Origin: Paracoccaceae bacterium
GTDB taxonomy: Bacteria > Pseudomonadota > Alphaproteobacteria > Rhodobacterales > Rhodobacteraceae
DNA: 64,000 nt
Assembly: GCA_020637675.1 (NCBI GenBank)
Contig: JACKKD010000002.1
Coordinates: forward strand, 620,001 to 684,000
Reading direction: 5' to 3'
Positions 16,286 through 24,737 of the stretch are shown piece by piece. Every line of letters starts with the position of its first letter. The stretch's first letter is position 1. The notes below the pieces were generated by a model. That model searched no databases. It had not been told where the DNA came from and saw nothing but the letters and a program-made list of their open reading frames with translations. A program made the position numbers and the translations under genes.

Positions 16286-17065
16286 ATGTCGGAGTCAGCA
16301 GGGGCGGAATGCCGCCGGAATTCTTGGCTGGTCGCACTGGCCGGGGGGGCGCTCGTGGCGCTCATGCTGCTCTTTGTCGCCCACTACGGCGTCCTGAAGG
16401 CGCTTGTGATCGGCCTCGTCTTCGCCGTTGTGCTGGGCGTCGTCCTGGTATGGGCCTTCTGTTCACGGCCGGCAAAGACCGCGGCACCTGCGGCTGAACG
16501 CGAACCCAGGCCCGCCCCGGAACCGAGCCCTGTCCCGGAGCCGAGCCCTGTCGTGGAACCGGCCAGCGCGCCCGCGCCCCAGCCGGAACGCAAGGCCGAA
16601 GCTCCGAAGCCGTCCGTACCGCCGGCCTTCGTCTCGGCCCAGCCCGCCACCCGGCTGGTCGCCGCGCCGGAACCGGTCGCGCCCGCCCCGGCCATCGCCG
16701 TGCAGCCCGCCCGGCGCAAGCGCGCCTCCTCGGCCGGTCTCGACGCCGCGCTCGCCAAGTCGAAGGACGAGCCGCCGGCGCCGGCGCCCGAGATGCTTTC
16801 CGCCCCGCGCGGCGGCCGGGCCGACGACCTGAAGCAGATCAAGGGCATCGGCCCGAAGCTTGAAACGCTGCTCAACGAGGTCGGCATCTGGCATTTCGAC
16901 CAGATCGCCTCGTGGAAGGCGAAGGACATCGCGCATGTGGACGAGTTGCTCGTGGGGTTCCGCGGGCGGATCACCCGCGACGAATGGGTCAAGCAGGCGA
17001 AGGTGCTTGCCGCAGGTGGCACGACGGAGTTTTCGCAGCGCGTGAAGAAGGGCGGCGTGTACTGA
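16286..17065 (+). CDS. Membrane-anchored paralogue of the NuoE C-terminal domain
   Basis: 259 residues from an ATG 8 bp after GGAG; an upstream GTG (16277) is possible. Two membrane helices (about 14-33 and 36-58) are joined closely. A long Pro/Ala/Glu-rich stalk (65-170) leads to an 80-residue domain (180-259) starting DDLKQIKGIGPKLETLL and ending KKGGVY. Ungapped alignment with NuoE residues 301-380 gives 51 of 80 identities by eye. It is therefore a duplicate of the NuoE tail placed on a membrane anchor. No function is known; its place between nuoE and nuoF suggests assembly or stabilisation of complex I. Confidence 0.85.
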   Translation: MSESAGAECRRNSWLVALAGGALVALMLLFVAHYGVLKALVIGLVFAVVLGVVLVWAFCSRPAKTAAPAAEREPRPAPEPSPVPEPSPVVEPASAPAPQPERKAEAPKPSVPPAFVSAQPATRLVAAPEPVAPAPAIAVQPARRKRASSAGLDAALAKSKDEPPAPAPEMLSAPRGGRADDLKQIKGIGPKLETLLNEVGIWHFDQIASWKAKDIAHVDELLVGFRGRITRDEWVKQAKVLAAGGTTEFSQRVKKGGVY

Positions 17066-17072
17066 GGATGGA

Positions 17073-17306
17073 ATGAGGCGACCCGAACAGAGGGACATGG
17101 CACTTGCCCGCGAGGCCCGCCAGGTGGCGGTGGTGATCGCGGCGACCATGATCCTGTGGCTCGGGGCGCAATGGCTGGGCGGACGGGCAGGGTGGGACAC
17201 CCGATACGTCTTCCTGTTCGACCTGGCCGCGCTGGCCGCGTTCATCTGGGCGCTGGTCGTAACCTGGCGAATCTGGCGGCGGCAGAAGCGCCCCCGGGGG
17301 AATTGA
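17073..17306 (+). CDS. Small two-helix membrane protein, probably DUF5337
   Basis: 77 residues with two hydrophobic helices (about 17-36 and 44-65), separated by a GGRAGWDTRY loop and ending in a basic tail WRIWRRQKRPRGN. A polar N-terminus holds ALAREARQ. I recognise it as similar to the DUF5337 proteins of Rhodobacterales found in nuo loci, but this is from memory. It lies 7 bp after the HhH paralogue and 9 bp before nuoF, so it is part of the operon. It might be a lineage-specific accessory subunit or assembly factor; nothing in the sequence shows a catalytic role. Confidence 0.75.
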   Translation: MRRPEQRDMALAREARQVAVVIAATMILWLGAQWLGGRAGWDTRYVFLFDLAALAAFIWALVVTWRIWRRQKRPRGN

Positions 17307-17315
17307 GGAACGAGA

Positions 17316-18611
17316 ATGCTGAAGGATCAGGACCGGATCTTTACCAACCTCTACGGGATGCACGACCGGTCGCTTGCCGGCGCCAAAAAGCGCGGGCACT
17401 GGGACGGGACCGCGGGCATACTCGCCAACGGGCGCGACTGGATCGTGGAGCAGGTGAAGGCGAGCGGGCTGCGCGGCCGGGGTGGCGCAGGCTTCCCGAC
17501 CGGGCTCAAGTGGTCCTTCATGCCGAAGCAGTCCGACGGCCGGCCCGCCTATCTCGTGGTGAATGCCGACGAATCCGAACCCGCGACCTGCAAGGACCGC
17601 GAGATCATGCGGCATGACCCGCAAACGCTGGTCGAGGGCTGCCTCATCGCCTCCTTTGCCATGGGGGCCCATGCCGCCTACATTTACATCCGCGGCGAAT
17701 ACATCCGCGAGCGCGAGGCGCTGCAGGCCGCCATCGACGAGGCCTATGACGCGGGGCTGATCGGCAAGAACGCCTGCGGCTCGGGCTACGACTTCGACCT
17801 CTATCTCCACCACGGCGCCGGCGCCTACATCTGCGGCGAGGAGACAGCACTTCTGGAAAGCCTCGAGGGCAAGAAGGGGATGCCGCGGATGAAGCCGCCG
17901 TTCCCGGCGGGTTCGGGCCTTTATGGCTGCCCGACCACGGTGAACAACGTGGAATCGATCGCGGTGGTGCCGACGATCCTGCGCCGGGGGGCGGCCTGGT
18001 ATGCCTCCTTCGGGCGGCCGAACAACACCGGTGTCAAGCTCTTCGCCATGTCGGGGCACGTGAATACGCCCTGCGTGATCGAGGAATCGATGTCGATCAG
18101 CATGAAGGAGCTGATCGAGAAGCATGGCGGCGGCGTGCGCGGCGGCTGGAAGAACCTCAAGGCGGTGATTCCCGGCGGCGCCTCCTGCCCGATCCTGCCC
18201 GCGAAGTTCTGCGAGGACGCGATCATGGACTACGACGGGATGCGCGAGCTGAAAAGCTCGTTCGGCACCGCCTGCATGATCGTGATGGACCAGTCCACCG
18301 ACGTGATCAAGGCCGTCTGGCGGCTCTCGAAGTTCTTCAAGCACGAAAGTTGCGGCCAGTGCACGCCCTGCCGCGAGGGCACCGGCTGGATGATGCGGGT
18401 GATGGAGCGGCTGGTGCGCGGCGAGGCCGAGATCGAGGAGATCGACATGCTGCTGTCGGTCACCAAGCAGGTCGAGGGCCACACGATCTGCGCGCTCGGC
18501 GATGCCGCCGCCTGGCCGATCCAGGGCCTCATCCGGCATTACCGCGAAGAGATCGAGGACCGCATCAAGGCGCGGAAGTCGGGCCGCATGGGTGCGATGG
18601 CGGCGGAGTAG
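17316..18611 (+). CDS. nuoF: NADH-quinone oxidoreductase subunit F
   Basis: 431 residues of the 51-kDa subunit. GLRGRGGAGFPTGLKWSFMP (about 53-72) is the FMN/NADH-binding glycine-rich segment, and VVNADESEPATCKDREI is the second FMN contact. The N3 [4Fe-4S] ligands are the three Cys in ESCGQCTPCREGTGWM plus the Cys in HTICALGDAAAWP. It oxidises NADH and passes electrons through FMN to the Fe-S chain. The gene ends in ...AAE-TAG. Confidence 0.98.
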   Translation: MLKDQDRIFTNLYGMHDRSLAGAKKRGHWDGTAGILANGRDWIVEQVKASGLRGRGGAGFPTGLKWSFMPKQSDGRPAYLVVNADESEPATCKDREIMRHDPQTLVEGCLIASFAMGAHAAYIYIRGEYIREREALQAAIDEAYDAGLIGKNACGSGYDFDLYLHHGAGAYICGEETALLESLEGKKGMPRMKPPFPAGSGLYGCPTTVNNVESIAVVPTILRRGAAWYASFGRPNNTGVKLFAMSGHVNTPCVIEESMSISMKELIEKHGGGVRGGWKNLKAVIPGGASCPILPAKFCEDAIMDYDGMRELKSSFGTACMIVMDQSTDVIKAVWRLSKFFKHESCGQCTPCREGTGWMMRVMERLVRGEAEIEEIDMLLSVTKQVEGHTICALGDAAAWPIQGLIRHYREEIEDRIKARKSGRMGAMAAE

Positions 18612-18624
18612 GGGGCCATAGGTG

Positions 18625-18921
18625 ATGGAGTTGATGTGGATACCGGGGGTATGCGTGGGCGGGAGCTTCCTGGCCATGATCCGGGTATTGGTCCGTACAG
18701 GCCACAAAGCCGGACTCGTTCGGATTGTCGCTCTGCTCGGTCTGGCATTCATTATTCCCTTCCTTCTCAGCGCCTCCATGTTTGTCACCGGTCTTAAGAT
18801 GGCTCCCAGTTTTGACAGCCTGTCCATGGTGGGCTTTATCGTCCAGTTGCCTGGGGCAGTTGTTGCGACACTGGTTTCGCTCTGGATCGCTTTCAAGCGC
18901 TGGCCTAAGGCGGTGCAATGA
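18625..18921 (+). CDS. Hypothetical three-helix membrane protein of atypical composition
   Basis: 98 residues from ATG (99 from the GTG at 18622). It has three hydrophobic stretches: WIPGVCVGGSFLAMI, IVALLGLAFIIPFLLSASMF and MVGFIVQLPGAVVATLVSLW. I do not recognise a family. The base composition is visibly less GC-rich than the flanking nuo genes, with many codons ending in A or T (for example ATT, GTT, ACA, TTT), which fits recent acquisition. It starts 13 bp after the nuoF stop and overlaps the next gene by ATGA, so it is expressed with the operon. Confidence 0.65.
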   Translation: MELMWIPGVCVGGSFLAMIRVLVRTGHKAGLVRIVALLGLAFIIPFLLSASMFVTGLKMAPSFDSLSMVGFIVQLPGAVVATLVSLWIAFKRWPKAVQ

Positions 18922-19415
18922 CTACGCAATACCACCTCGCCGAACTGAACGTCGGGCGGCTGATCGCGCCCACGGACGATCCGCGCGTGGCGGAGTTCAT
19001 GGCGGCTCTCGACCGGGTCAACGGCCTGGGCAAGCGCATGCCGGGCTTCGTCTGGATGATGGAGGGTTCCGGCGAACCGCGGACGGGGAATACCGAAACC
19101 AAGATCGGCGGCGATCCGCAATATGTCTCGAACCTGACCGTCTGGGAGGATGTGAAAAGCCTCGAGACCTTCGTCTGGAACACCGTCCACAAGCAGTTCT
19201 ACGACCGGCGCCGCGAGTGGTTCGAAGTGTTGGGCGAGATACATTTCGTCATGTGGTGGGTGCCCGCAGGCCACCGGCCGACGCTCGACGAGGCGCTTGC
19301 GCGGCTCGACCACTTGAAGCGTCACGGCGACACGGACCACGCCTTCGGCTGGGCGCATCTGGAGGAGGCGACGCTCTGGCGTGAGCGGAATTGCGCGGGA
19401 ATGGCGGCGGAATGA
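18918..19415 (+). CDS. DUF3291 domain protein
   Basis: 165 residues matching the DUF3291 type: YHLAELNVGRLIAPTDDPRV at the start, GFVWMMEGSGEPRTGNTE, a central SNLTVWEDVKSLETFVWNTVH and HFVMWWVPAGHRPTLDEAL. The pattern suggests a dimeric alpha-beta barrel like those of heme-binding or monooxygenase-like small proteins, with several conserved Trp and His residues. Function is unknown. It is translationally coupled to the atypical membrane ORF before it; the pair may have entered the nuo operon together. Confidence 0.8.
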   Translation: MTTQYHLAELNVGRLIAPTDDPRVAEFMAALDRVNGLGKRMPGFVWMMEGSGEPRTGNTETKIGGDPQYVSNLTVWEDVKSLETFVWNTVHKQFYDRRREWFEVLGEIHFVMWWVPAGHRPTLDEALARLDHLKRHGDTDHAFGWAHLEEATLWRERNCAGMAAE

Positions 19416-19492
19416 GCGGGGTTATTGCATATCGCGCCGCGCGCCGGGTTCATCGGGTCCGTGGGCATTCCGCCCCGGAAGGACAGAGGAAG

Positions 19493-19912
19493 ATGAACCC
19501 CATCAAGCATTTCGCCCTGCCGCTGTCGCTGGCCACCCTCGTCGTCACCGGCGCCGGGGCCTCCGCGCTCCAGCCGCTCGGCCAGAACACCTATGTCACC
19601 GACCGGCTCGTCGCGGCGCGGGTCGCGGACCGCATCCGCAAGACCTGCCCCGACGAGATCGGCGCGCGCCTTCTCTACGCGTTCCAGCAGGCCTTCGCGC
19701 TGAAGGGCTGGGCGCAGGACCAGGGCTATGCGAGCGACGAGATCGACCGCTTCCTCAAGGACAAGGCCGAGAAGAAGGCGATCTACGCCAGGGCCGAGGA
19801 CTATCTCGCCGCCAATGGCGCGACGAACGGCAATGTACAGGCCTTCTGCGACCTCGGGCGCAGGGAATTCGCGGCAGGCTCCATCGCGGGCTCGCTGATC
19901 TACGAGAAGTAA
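19493..19912 (+). CDS. Exported protein, probably DUF5333
   Basis: 139 residues from an ATG preceded by AGAGGAAG. A signal peptide covers about residues 1-21 (HFALPLSLATLVVTGAGASA). The mature region is mostly helical and has two Cys (in RKTCPDEIGARL and QAFCDLGRREF) that could form a disulfide. It resembles the DUF5333 proteins found next to nuoG in Rhodobacterales; that name is from memory. A periplasmic location would set it apart from the complex I hydrophilic arm. It ends 47 bp before nuoG. Confidence 0.75.
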   Translation: MNPIKHFALPLSLATLVVTGAGASALQPLGQNTYVTDRLVAARVADRIRKTCPDEIGARLLYAFQQAFALKGWAQDQGYASDEIDRFLKDKAEKKAIYARAEDYLAANGATNGNVQAFCDLGRREFAAGSIAGSLIYEK

Positions 19913-19959
19913 CAGGCGCGCGGGGCCGACCCTCGCGCGGGACGTAAAGGACAAGAGAC

Positions 19960-22035
19960 ATGGCCGATCTGCGCAAGATCATCATCGACGATACCGAAGT
20001 CGAGGTCGATCCGAGCCTCACGCTCATTCAGGCCTGCGAACAGGCTGGGATCGAGATCCCGCGCTTCTGCTACCACGAGCGCCTGTCGATCGCCGGCAAC
20101 TGCCGGATGTGCCTGGTCGAGGTGGTGGGCGGCCCGCCGAAGCCCGCCGCCTCCTGCGCGATGCAGGTGAAGGATTTGCGGCCGGGGCCGAACGGCGAAC
20201 CGTCGGTGGTGAAGACCAATTCGCCGATGGTGAAGAAGGCCCGCGAGGGGGTGATGGAGTTCCTGCTGATCAACCACCCGCTCGACTGCCCGATCTGCGA
20301 CCAGGGCGGCGAATGCGACCTGCAGGACCAGGCGATGGCCTACGGCGTCGATTTCAGCCGCTACCGCGAGCCGAAGCGCGCGCTGCCCGATCTCGACATC
20401 GGGCCGCTGATCGAGACCTGCATGACCCGCTGCATCTATTGCACCCGCTGCATCCGCTTCACCACCGAGGTGGCGGGGCTGACCGACATGGGCACGCTCG
20501 GGCGCGGCGAGGACACGCGGGTGACCACCTACGGCAACGAGATGCTGCCGATCGACGCCGCCGATCCCGAACACGCGGTCGGCGCCGCGCTGAGGGCGGT
20601 CATGGATTCGAACCTGCAGGGCAACATCATCGACCTCTGCCCGGTCGGCGCCCTGACCTCGAAACCCTATGCCTTCACCGCCCGGCCCTGGGAACTGACC
20701 AAGACCGAGTCGATCGACGTGATGGACGCGCTGGGGTCGAACATCCGCGTGGACACAAAGGGCCGCGAGGTCATGCGCATCCTGCCGAGGAACCACGACG
20801 GCGTGAACGAGGAGTGGATCAGCGACAAGACCCGCTTCATCTGGGACGGACTCAGGCGCCAGCGGCTCGACACGCCCTACATCCGCGAGGGCGGCAAGCT
20901 GAGAAAGGCAAGCTGGCCCGAAGCGCTCGCCGCTGCCGCGAAGGCGATGAAGGGCAAGAAGGTCGCCGGCCTCGTCGGCGATCTCGCCCCGGTCGAGGCG
21001 GCGTTCAGTCTCAGGCAACTCATCGAGGGTCTCGGGGGCAAGGTGGAATGCCGCACCGACGGCGCGAAGCTGCCGGCGGGCAACCGCTCCGCCTATGTCG
21101 GCACGGCGCGGATCGCGGATATCGACGCAGCGAAGTACATCCTGCTCGTCGGGACCAACCCGCGTGACGAGGCGCCGGTGCTGAACGCGCGCATCCGCAA
21201 GGCCTGGGCCAATGGTGCGCTCGTCGGTCTTGTGGGGGCGGCGGTCGATCTGACCTATCCCTATCACCACGCCGGGACCGACCGTGCTGCACTTCAGGCG
21301 ATCCTCGAGCGGGACCACGGCGATGTTCTCGATGCGCCGTCGCTGGTGATCGTGGGGCAGGGGGCGCTTCGCGAGGCTGACGGCGCGGCGGTGCTGGCGA
21401 CGGCGATGGAGATCTGCGCGCGGTCGAAGTCGAAGCTCCTGATCCTGCACACCGCCGCAGCCCGCGTCGGCGCGATGGATGTCGGCGCGGTCACCGGCGG
21501 CGGGCTTGCCGCGGCCATCGAAGGCGCGGAGGTGATCTACAACCTCGGCGCCGACGAGGTGGAGATCGCCGCCGGACCCTTCGTGATCTACCAGGGCAGC
21601 CACGGCGACCGTGGCGCGCACCGGGCGGACATCATCCTGCCGGCGGCGGCCTACACCGAGGAGAACGGCCTCTTCGTCAACACCGAAGGCCGCCCGCAAC
21701 TCGCCATGCGCGCGGGCTTTGCACCCGGCGAGGCGAAAGAGAACTGGGCGATCCTGCGCGCGCTTTCGGCCGAGCTGGGCGCGCCCCTGCCCTGGGACTC
21801 GCTGGCCGGCTTGCGCAAGGCGCTGGTCGCGGCGCATCCGCACCTCGGCCGGATCGACGATGTGGCGGAGAACGCCTGGCAGCCGCTGCCGCTGGCGGCG
21901 CCGGCGAAGGCCGATTTCGTGAACGCGGTCAGGGACTTCTACCTGACGAACCCGATCGCCCGCGCCTCGGCGGTGATGGCCGAGCTTTCCGCCATGGCCC
22001 GCGCGCGGGCCGAAAAGCCGATGGCGGCGGAGTGA
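19960..22035 (+). CDS. nuoG: NADH-quinone oxidoreductase subunit G
   Basis: 691 residues. The N-terminal ferredoxin-like [2Fe-2S] domain has CYHERLSIAGNCRMC and a fourth Cys in AASCAMQV (N1b). HPLDCPICDQGGECDLQDQ is the His/3-Cys N5 cluster, and CMTRCIYCTRCIRF with the Cys of DLCPVGALTSKPY forms N4. The rest is the molybdopterin-oxidoreductase-like domain without the cofactor. It is the largest peripheral-arm subunit, wiring NuoF to NuoI. The shorter form without the extra N7 cluster matches mitochondrial-type complex I. Confidence 0.98.
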   Translation: MADLRKIIIDDTEVEVDPSLTLIQACEQAGIEIPRFCYHERLSIAGNCRMCLVEVVGGPPKPAASCAMQVKDLRPGPNGEPSVVKTNSPMVKKAREGVMEFLLINHPLDCPICDQGGECDLQDQAMAYGVDFSRYREPKRALPDLDIGPLIETCMTRCIYCTRCIRFTTEVAGLTDMGTLGRGEDTRVTTYGNEMLPIDAADPEHAVGAALRAVMDSNLQGNIIDLCPVGALTSKPYAFTARPWELTKTESIDVMDALGSNIRVDTKGREVMRILPRNHDGVNEEWISDKTRFIWDGLRRQRLDTPYIREGGKLRKASWPEALAAAAKAMKGKKVAGLVGDLAPVEAAFSLRQLIEGLGGKVECRTDGAKLPAGNRSAYVGTARIADIDAAKYILLVGTNPRDEAPVLNARIRKAWANGALVGLVGAAVDLTYPYHHAGTDRAALQAILERDHGDVLDAPSLVIVGQGALREADGAAVLATAMEICARSKSKLLILHTAAARVGAMDVGAVTGGGLAAAIEGAEVIYNLGADEVEIAAGPFVIYQGSHGDRGAHRADIILPAAAYTEENGLFVNTEGRPQLAMRAGFAPGEAKENWAILRALSAELGAPLPWDSLAGLRKALVAAHPHLGRIDDVAENAWQPLPLAAPAKADFVNAVRDFYLTNPIARASAVMAELSAMARARAEKPMAAE

Positions 22036-22037
22036 CG

Positions 22038-22418
22038 ATGGCGCGGGCGCTGCCCCTCACGGCCCTGACAGGCGGTCTTCTGACCGCCCTCTCGGCCTGT
22101 GCGGCAAGCCCACGCGTCTACGAGGCCACCGACCCGGTCGGCATGGGCGGCGATCTCGTGGGCTTTCTCGCCGCCGTAACGGGTGCGAGGACGGGCGCCG
22201 AGGCGGAGGACTACGCGACCTGTGTCGCGGCCGCCTATGCGCTGGAAAAACAGGCGGGATTCGCACGGAAAGTGCGGGTCTACCTGAAGGAAGAGGGTGG
22301 CGTTTGGAGCGCGGATGCTGTTTACAGCGTCTCGCCGGCGCTGCCCAGGGGCATGCGGACGATCGATGCCGAAGTGACGGTCGCCGACTGTGCCGAACGC
22401 GGCATACCGACGGTCTGA
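22038..22418 (+). CDS. Small putative lipoprotein in the nuo operon
   Basis: 126 residues from the ATG 2 bp after the nuoG stop; a GTG at 22032 would overlap it. The N-terminus is hydrophobic and ends in the lipobox LSAC with Cys21, so lipidation and outer- or inner-membrane anchoring are likely. The mature part has no recognised domain: an Ala-rich helix containing two Cys (CVAAAYALEK and VADCAERG) and a central beta-like segment KVRVYLKEEGGVWSADAVYSV. It precedes nuoH by 23 bp. The function and any link with complex I are unknown. Confidence 0.7.
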   Translation: MARALPLTALTGGLLTALSACAASPRVYEATDPVGMGGDLVGFLAAVTGARTGAEAEDYATCVAAAYALEKQAGFARKVRVYLKEEGGVWSADAVYSVSPALPRGMRTIDAEVTVADCAERGIPTV

Positions 22419-22441
22419 GAAGGAAGGTCAGAGGGACGGAC

Positions 22442-23479
22442 ATGGCGGAATTTCTGGCAACACCACTGGGCACCTTCCTCCTGATCCTTGCGCAGGGTCT
22501 CGGCATCATCGCCTTCGTGATGCTGTCGCTTCTGTTCCTCGTCTACGGCGACCGGAAGATCTGGGCGGCCGTGCAGATGCGCAGGGGCCCGAACGTGGTC
22601 GGCGCGTTCGGCCTCTTGCAGTCGGTGGCCGACGCGCTGAAGTACGTCGTGAAGGAAATCGTCGTGCCCGCGGGCGCCGACAAGTTCGTCTTCTTCCTCG
22701 CGCCGATGCTCAGCTTCGTGCTCGCCATCCTCGCCTGGGCGGTCATTCCTTTCCATCCGGGCTGGGTCCTGGCCGACATCAACGTCGCCGTTCTCTTCGT
22801 CTTCGCCGTCTCCTCGCTCGAGGTCTACGGCGTGATCATGGGCGGCTGGGCGTCGAACTCGAAATACCCTTTCCTGGGCTCGCTCCGCTCCGCCGCGCAG
22901 ATGATTTCCTACGAGGTCTCGCTCGGCCTCATCATCATCGGCGTCATCATCTCGGCGGGAAGCATGAACTTCTCGGCCATCGTCGCGGCGCAGGAAGGCT
23001 CCTACGGTCTCTTCAACTGGTTCTGGCTGCCGCACCTGCCGATGGTGGTGCTGTTCTTCGTGAGCGCGCTGGCCGAGACCAACCGCCCGCCCTTCGACTT
23101 GCCGGAAGCGGAATCCGAACTCGTCGCGGGCTTCATGGTCGAGTATTCATCGACCCCCTACCTTCTCTTCATGGCGGGCGAATACATCGCGATCTTCCTG
23201 ATGTGCGCGCTCATCTCGATCCTCTTCTTCGGCGGCTGGCTCTCGCCCATCCCGTTCCTGCCGGACGGCTGGTGGTGGATGGTCGGCAAGATGTGGGTGT
23301 TCTTCTTCCTCTTCGCGATGGTGAAGGCGATCGTGCCGCGCTATCGCTACGACCAGCTCATGCGGATCGGCTGGAAGGTGTTCCTGCCCCTGTCGATCGG
23401 CTGGGTGGTGATCGTCTCCTTCCTCGCGAAATTCGAAGTGCTCGGCGGCTTCTGGGCGCGCTGGGCGGTGGGGGGCTGA
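22442..23479 (+). CDS. nuoH: NADH-quinone oxidoreductase subunit H
   Basis: 345 residues with eight membrane helices. YGDRKIWAAVQMRRGPNVVG (about 35-54) and the ETNRPPFDLPEAESELVAGF loop (about 210-229) line the quinone access channel and are highly conserved. Acidic residues of the second loop couple quinone reduction to proton pumping. It is the membrane-arm subunit that joins the peripheral arm. A methyltransferase-like gene follows 5 bp after its stop. Confidence 0.98.
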   Translation: MAEFLATPLGTFLLILAQGLGIIAFVMLSLLFLVYGDRKIWAAVQMRRGPNVVGAFGLLQSVADALKYVVKEIVVPAGADKFVFFLAPMLSFVLAILAWAVIPFHPGWVLADINVAVLFVFAVSSLEVYGVIMGGWASNSKYPFLGSLRSAAQMISYEVSLGLIIIGVIISAGSMNFSAIVAAQEGSYGLFNWFWLPHLPMVVLFFVSALAETNRPPFDLPEAESELVAGFMVEYSSTPYLLFMAGEYIAIFLMCALISILFFGGWLSPIPFLPDGWWWMVGKMWVFFFLFAMVKAIVPRYRYDQLMRIGWKVFLPLSIGWVVIVSFLAKFEVLGGFWARWAVGG

Positions 23480-23484
23480 GCCTG

Positions 23485-24246
23485 ATGGGGATCGACTGCG
23501 TCCTCTTCGAACGTCTCGTGACCCTGTCCGGTCAGGGCCTCTCGCCGAAGCGGGCGGTGATGCTCGGCCGGCAGGGGCTTAAGATCGAGCGGGCCCATGC
23601 GCGCCGGTATTCCGAGGCGTTGAAGCGCGCCGGCCTCGACATGAGCCGGTTCGAGCTTCTGCAGGATGACGGGTTCAGCGAGACGATGTTTCGCAAGCTG
23701 GGCTTCGGCGACATGGAGGCGGCGGATTTTTCCGACTACGAAGGCGCGACGATCCTTCAGGACCTGAACGAGCCTCTCGAGCCCGGACTTGCCGGCCAGT
23801 TCGACTTCATCTTCGACGGCGGCACGATCGAACATGTGTTCAACGTGCCCCAGGCGCTCGACAATGTCTTCCGGATGCTTGCGCCGGGCGGCGTCTTCGT
23901 CTCGGCCAACGGGCTCAACGGCTGGGCAGGCCACGGGCTTTACCAGTTCAACCCCGAACTCGTCTGGACCTACTGGCGGCGCGCGCGAGGTTGCGAGGTG
24001 CTGACCTGCGTCGGCCTGCCCAAGGACCCGACGAAACCCGCCGTGGTCTTCCCCGACCCGGCGGACCGCGGCGTGCGGCTGAGGCTGAACGGGCGCCTTC
24101 CGGAGGGCCGCGTCTATCTCTACTACGAAATTCGCAAGACCGAGGATGCGGACCGCGCCGCCCCGGTCCTGCAGAGCGACTACGCGGTCAAATGGGCTGA
24201 CCGCGGGTCCAAAACGGCTGCCAACGCGCAAGGGGTCCTGCAATGA
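23485..24246 (+). CDS. SAM-dependent methyltransferase-like protein
   Basis: 253 residues. AVMLGRQGLKI (25-35) could be a modified SAM motif I, and QFDFIFDGGTIEHVFNVPQA followed by FRMLAPGGVFVSANG is the post-I/motif IV to VI region of class I methyltransferases. The usual GxGxG is not intact, so cofactor binding is uncertain. The last 60 residues are unlike the core. It overlaps nuoI by 4 nt (ATGA), so its translation is tied to a complex I subunit. A role in modifying a Nuo subunit or quinone is only a guess from context. Confidence 0.7.
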   Translation: MGIDCVLFERLVTLSGQGLSPKRAVMLGRQGLKIERAHARRYSEALKRAGLDMSRFELLQDDGFSETMFRKLGFGDMEAADFSDYEGATILQDLNEPLEPGLAGQFDFIFDGGTIEHVFNVPQALDNVFRMLAPGGVFVSANGLNGWAGHGLYQFNPELVWTYWRRARGCEVLTCVGLPKDPTKPAVVFPDPADRGVRLRLNGRLPEGRVYLYYEIRKTEDADRAAPVLQSDYAVKWADRGSKTAANAQGVLQ

Positions 24247-24737
24247 GTTCGGTCGACTACACCCGCGCCGCAAAATACTTCCTGCTCGTCGATTTCCTGA
24301 AGGGCTTCGGCCTCGGGATGAAGTACTTCTTCGCACCGAAGGCGACGCTGAACTACCCGCACGAGAAGGGGCCGCTGTCGCCCCGGTTCCGGGGCGAACA
24401 TGCACTGCGCCGCTATCCCAACGGCGAGGAACGCTGCATCGCCTGCAAGCTTTGCGAGGCGATCTGCCCGGCGCAGGCGATCACCATCGACGCCGAGCCG
24501 CGCGAGGACGGCAGCCGCCGCACCACGCGCTACGACATCGACATGACCAAGTGCATCTATTGCGGCTTCTGCCAGGAGGCCTGCCCGGTCGATGCCATCG
24601 TCGAGGGCCCGAACTTCGAATTCGCCACCGAGACGCGGGAGGAGCTGTTCTACGACAAGGCCAAACTCCTCGCCAACGGTGAGCGCTGGGAAGCCGAGAT
24701 CGCCCGCAACCTGGAACTGGACGCGCCTTACAGATGA
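24243..24737 (+). CDS. nuoI: NADH-quinone oxidoreductase subunit I
   Basis: 164 residues. Two ferredoxin-type [4Fe-4S] motifs, CIACKLCEAICPAQAI and CIYCGFCQEACPVDAI (N6a and N6b), carry electrons from NuoG to NuoB. The amphipathic N-terminal helix LVDFLKGFGLGMKYFF rests on the membrane, and YPHEKGPLSPRFRGEHALRR is conserved. It overlaps the upstream methyltransferase-like gene and the downstream carboxymuconolactone decarboxylase-like gene by 4 nt each. Confidence 0.98.
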   Translation: MSSVDYTRAAKYFLLVDFLKGFGLGMKYFFAPKATLNYPHEKGPLSPRFRGEHALRRYPNGEERCIACKLCEAICPAQAITIDAEPREDGSRRTTRYDIDMTKCIYCGFCQEACPVDAIVEGPNFEFATETREELFYDKAKLLANGERWEAEIARNLELDAPYR

